Positions 61,027 through 64,000 of a stretch of 64,000 bases of DNA are shown one piece after another (position 1 is the first letter of the stretch; each line of letters starts with the position of its first letter). The notes below the pieces were generated by a model. That model searched no databases, was not told the DNA's origin, and saw nothing but the letters and a program-made list of their open reading frames with translations. This DNA is from Prevotella sp. oral taxon 475 (GTDB lineage: Bacteria > Bacteroidota > Bacteroidia > Bacteroidales > Bacteroidaceae). The position numbers and the translations under genes were made by a program. The stretch lies in NCBI RefSeq assembly GCF_018127805.1, contig NZ_CP072334.1:1714001-1778000 (forward strand), in the 5' to 3' direction.

Positions 61027-64000
61027 ATGAACTCTATAATCTCTTCTTACCTCACCCCCGACGAGCTGTTTCGCCGAGTGGAAGCGGTGATTGCGGCCCT
61101 GGACGAGGCTCCGCAAACAGTGAACCGACTACTGCACGACACATTGGTGCTGACCTGTGCGGGCGGTTTGCGCGAGAGTAGGCAGGCCTTTGGCAACTTG
61201 TTTTCACAGGTAGACTTTCTCTGTAAGCGACATCGTATGGCCGTGCGCGATGTGGTGGCCATCCAAAAGATGCGCCGCGACAGCAATCGAGCCGACCTTA
61301 TCTCGGCCGAGGACGTGCTTTATCACTGCCGTGCGTTGTGTCTTTTCATCTCGGCCGTATTCTCTGTAGATGTGCCTTCGGTGTTGGTGGGGCGCATTCC
61401 GACACTGAACAAGCCCGCCGAGAAGCTCAGCCACATCGACTATCGTTACCTTCGCTGCATCGTCAGAGGCTGGGAGGACGACGTGTTGCTTGTGGAAAGA
61501 GAGGGCAACAACGACGGACGAGAAACGAGAGTAGACTGTTCGGCCCCCGAATGGGCCTATCTGCGCAGATTGACCGTGGAGGGAATGCAACTCAATCTGC
61601 TCGACTGCACCGAGAATCAAGGCCTCATCGTGCCGCAACTGGTGGTCGTGGAACCTGACTTCTTAGTGGACATCAGTGCCATTGCACGATGTTTCACCGA
61701 CTACGGACACCATCCTTTGGCCTACACCGTGAACCGAATGGCTCCTCAAGTCAACTCGCAAGCGATTCTCATTGGTGGTTTTGCCGGGGCGGCTCTCGAC
61801 GATGTGGTGAACAACAAGGGGGTGTATGACTGGCGAACCACCCTCGTCAACACCTTTAAAGAGCATGCTCTGGCTTTCTGCACCTGTCCCGACCTCAATG
61901 CCAAGGAGCCTTTCAAAGAGGTGGCCATTAAACAGGCGCGAAACATCGGACAGATTGTAGACGAGCTCTTCGGCGGCGATGAGGGCATTTACGCGCGAGA
62001 AAAGGCCATTCTCGAGCCGTCGTTCGTGTGCGAAGCATTGGGTTTGCAGGGCCGTGTCGACCTGATGACAACCGACTTCCGCCTCCTGATCGAACAGAAA
62101 TCGGGAGCCAACTACAACATTCTGCGCAACCAGCCGAACGCTTATGGCAGTTTTCAAAAAGAGGATCACTATGTGCAATTGCTGCTCTACTACGGGGTGT
62201 TGCAACACAATTTTCACCTGTCTAATCGGCAGGTAGACATCCGTCTGCTTTACTCCAAATATCCTTTGCCCGGCGGACTGGTGGTGGTGAGCTATCTGCA
62301 ACGGCTCTTTCACGAGGCACTGCACCTACGCAACCGCATCGTGGCGCAAGAGTTTGCCTTTGCCCGGCGAGGATTCAAACAGACTCTCCCTCTGCTTTCA
62401 CCCGAGACTCTCAACGAGAAGGCTCTTGACACTCCTTTCTTTCACCGTTATCTTTACCCGCAAATCGATGTCGTGACACGCCCTCTCCATCGCCTTTCAC
62501 CACTCGAGGAGGCGTATTTTTGCCGAATGATGACTTTCGTTTATCGCGAGCAGCTGCTATCAAAAGTGGGACATATAGAAGGGAAAGGGGGCTGCGGAGC
62601 CGACCTTTGGAACATGCCGCTGGCCGAAAAACGGGAAACGGGCAACATCTTTACAGGGCTTCGGCTCGAGAAAATGGCTTCCAGTAGGGCCTATAACGGA
62701 TTCGACTTACTTACATTTTCTATCCCCGAACAGGGCGAAGACTTTCTGCCCAACTTCCGTCGCGGCGATATGGTGTATCTTTATGCCTGTCGAGAAGGGG
62801 CTGAACCGGATGTACGAGCCAGCATTCTCTTCAAAGGCGTACTGGCAGACTTGAGTACAGACCGGCTCACCGTGCATCTGAACGATGGTCTGCAAAACGC
62901 CGACATCCTGCCACAAGAGAGTCTTTTCGTCGTAGAACACAGCGCAAGCGACATCGGTCACACTGCTGCTATCAAGGCTTTGCACACCTTTGCCACGGCT
63001 CCACAAGGACGCAGAGCATTGCTTCTCTCACAGCGCGAACCGCGATGGGAGGCTTCAGCCCGGCTCACACGTAGCTATCACCCGCACTACGACGAGGTGT
63101 TGCTCAAAGTGAAGCAGGCAAAAGACTATTTTCTGCTTGTAGGTCCGCCCGGAACCGGCAAGACTTCAATGGCCCTGCGCTTCATCGTAGAAGAAGAACT
63201 GGCCTCTTCTGCCACGCCATCATCCTCCGTCTTGCTGCTCTCTTACACCCATCGGGCGGTGGATGAGATGTGCGAGATGCTCTCTTCGGCAGGTATTCCC
63301 TTCATCCGAATGGGTAGCGAGTATAGCTGCGACCCACGTTTTCGTTCTTATCTTTTGGAGAATGTGGTAGAGGAAACACCACGACTGGAACACATCCGGC
63401 AACGAATCGAGCAGACACAGGTATTTGTGGCCACGACATCGACTCTGCAATCGCGGCCACATATCTTCACCTTAAAACGGTTTTCACTGGCCGTGGTAGA
63501 CGAGGCTTCGCAGATTCTTGAACCCAATATCATCGGGTTGCTCTGCGCATCGGCCCCTTTCCGCAATGCCAAGGAGGGCGAAATAGATGCCGACGGATGC
63601 GCTCGGCCTGCCATTGAGCGGTTTGTCTTGATTGGCGATTACAAACAATTGCCCGCCGTAGTGCAGCAGAACGGGGCACAGGCGGCCGTTCAGGATCCGC
63701 TGCTCGAGGCCATCGGACTGACCGACTGCCGCCTCTCGCTCTTCCAACGACTCATTCGCTGGGAGCAACAGCAGGGCCGAACCCGCTTCATAGGCACTCT
63801 TGCGCGCCAGGGCAGAATGCATCCCGAGGTGGCTGCCTTTGCTTGCGAGCGGTTTTATGCGGAAGAAGGACTGGACATTGTTCCTTGTCCGCACCAAAAA
63901 GTCACGTCGCTGGGCTATGACTTACAGGCCGAAGATGAGCTCGACCGTCTGTTGCAATCCCACCGATTGTTGTTCTTCGCTTCGCCAGACAGTAGAAAGC
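61027..64000 (+). CDS. Dna2-like nuclease-helicase (3' end beyond the window)
   Basis: 991 codons are visible without a stop. Residues about 340-360 hold a PD-(D/E)XK nuclease site (GRVDLM with Asp345, then LIEQKSG with Glu356 and Lys358). A superfamily 1B helicase of the DNA2/NAM7 type follows: Walker A GPPGTGKTSMALRF (from residue 706), THRAVDEMCEML, motif II VVDEASQILEP (Asp825) and GDYKQLPAVVQQ. The conserved RQGRMHPEVAAFA block near the end is helicase motif IV/V-like. It probably processes DNA ends or flaps in repair. Similar large fused proteins are found in other Bacteroidota. Nothing suggests a defence island in the part visible. Confidence 0.8.
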   Translation, partial: MNSIISSYLTPDELFRRVEAVIAALDEAPQTVNRLLHDTLVLTCAGGLRESRQAFGNLFSQVDFLCKRHRMAVRDVVAIQKMRRDSNRADLISAEDVLYHCRALCLFISAVFSVDVPSVLVGRIPTLNKPAEKLSHIDYRYLRCIVRGWEDDVLLVEREGNNDGRETRVDCSAPEWAYLRRLTVEGMQLNLLDCTENQGLIVPQLVVVEPDFLVDISAIARCFTDYGHHPLAYTVNRMAPQVNSQAILIGGFAGAALDDVVNNKGVYDWRTTLVNTFKEHALAFCTCPDLNAKEPFKEVAIKQARNIGQIVDELFGGDEGIYAREKAILEPSFVCEALGLQGRVDLMTTDFRLLIEQKSGANYNILRNQPNAYGSFQKEDHYVQLLLYYGVLQHNFHLSNRQVDIRLLYSKYPLPGGLVVVSYLQRLFHEALHLRNRIVAQEFAFARRGFKQTLPLLSPETLNEKALDTPFFHRYLYPQIDVVTRPLHRLSPLEEAYFCRMMTFVYREQLLSKVGHIEGKGGCGADLWNMPLAEKRETGNIFTGLRLEKMASSRAYNGFDLLTFSIPEQGEDFLPNFRRGDMVYLYACREGAEPDVRASILFKGVLADLSTDRLTVHLNDGLQNADILPQESLFVVEHSASDIGHTAAIKALHTFATAPQGRRALLLSQREPRWEASARLTRSYHPHYDEVLLKVKQAKDYFLLVGPPGTGKTSMALRFIVEEELASSATPSSSVLLLSYTHRAVDEMCEMLSSAGIPFIRMGSEYSCDPRFRSYLLENVVEETPRLEHIRQRIEQTQVFVATTSTLQSRPHIFTLKRFSLAVVDEASQILEPNIIGLLCASAPFRNAKEGEIDADGCARPAIERFVLIGDYKQLPAVVQQNGAQAAVQDPLLEAIGLTDCRLSLFQRLIRWEQQQGRTRFIGTLARQGRMHPEVAAFACERFYAEEGLDIVPCPHQKVTSLGYDLQAEDELDRLLQSHRLLFFASPDSRK

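Overview
The window is a chromosomal segment of a Bacteroidota bacterium, most likely Prevotella or a close relative. The evidence is a SusC/SusD pair with satellite lipoproteins, promoters with the Bacteroidota -7 box TAnnTTTG and hardly any Shine-Dalgarno sites, LptD, DUF6452, DUF6048, DUF4369, DUF4302 and DUF4886 proteins, a C10 (streptopain-type) protease, and an SDR-type threonine dehydrogenase paired with Kbl. Base composition is about half GC by eye. The genus is an inference. I see no phage, insertion sequence, integrase or rRNA gene. There is one tRNA gene, tRNA-Arg(CCG).

Layout. 0-9.4 kb: a secreted leucine-rich-repeat protein behind an (AC)26 microsatellite, a small acidic protein, LptD, two PLP enzymes of sulfur amino acid metabolism, then PepT and the tRNA on the minus strand. 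10-19 kb: a five-gene SusC/SusD uptake locus with a zinc metallohydrolase lipoprotein. 19-24 kb: RarA, a 2-hydroxyacid dehydrogenase, a TRIC-type membrane protein and DnaX. 24-30.6 kb: a P1B-type metal ATPase that lacks its nucleotide-binding domain, a DUF4886 protein, a three-gene envelope/protease cluster and peptidase E. 30.8-35.4 kb: a queuosine pair (YhhQ, QueF), a HigBA-like toxin-antitoxin, a PycB-like carboxyltransferase with a degenerate biotin site, and an HD-domain protein. 36-44.7 kb: ABC-F ATPase, EngB, a FeoB-associated Cys-rich protein, PlsC, a metallophosphoesterase, a free-standing MetH activation domain, dihydroorotase, a DUF4369 lipoprotein and FtsB/DivIC. 45-52 kb: divergent tdh/kbl for threonine breakdown, a GT2-DUF6452-DUF6048 operon, then ApbE and a Crp-like regulator. 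52-60.7 kb: TrmD-DedA-TPR, GlnRS, and an operon joining ClpS, ClpA and leucyl/phenylalanyl transferase (an N-degron module) with a guanine deaminase. 61-64 kb: a Dna2-like nuclease-helicase that runs off the end.

The most unusual feature lies between the genes. Six intergenic sites carry what looks like the same roughly 88-bp element, four 22-bp units built on GCAAAAGCTAAG in either orientation. Three other gaps carry unrelated arrays with a 41-bp period (7.7, 35.6 and 49.8 kb), and two carry arrays of 22-23 bp hairpin units (2.0 and 38.6 kb). There are also an 8-bp tandem repeat, a TACTTCC-type tract and the AC microsatellite. None of these falls inside a convincing gene, and most follow gene ends.
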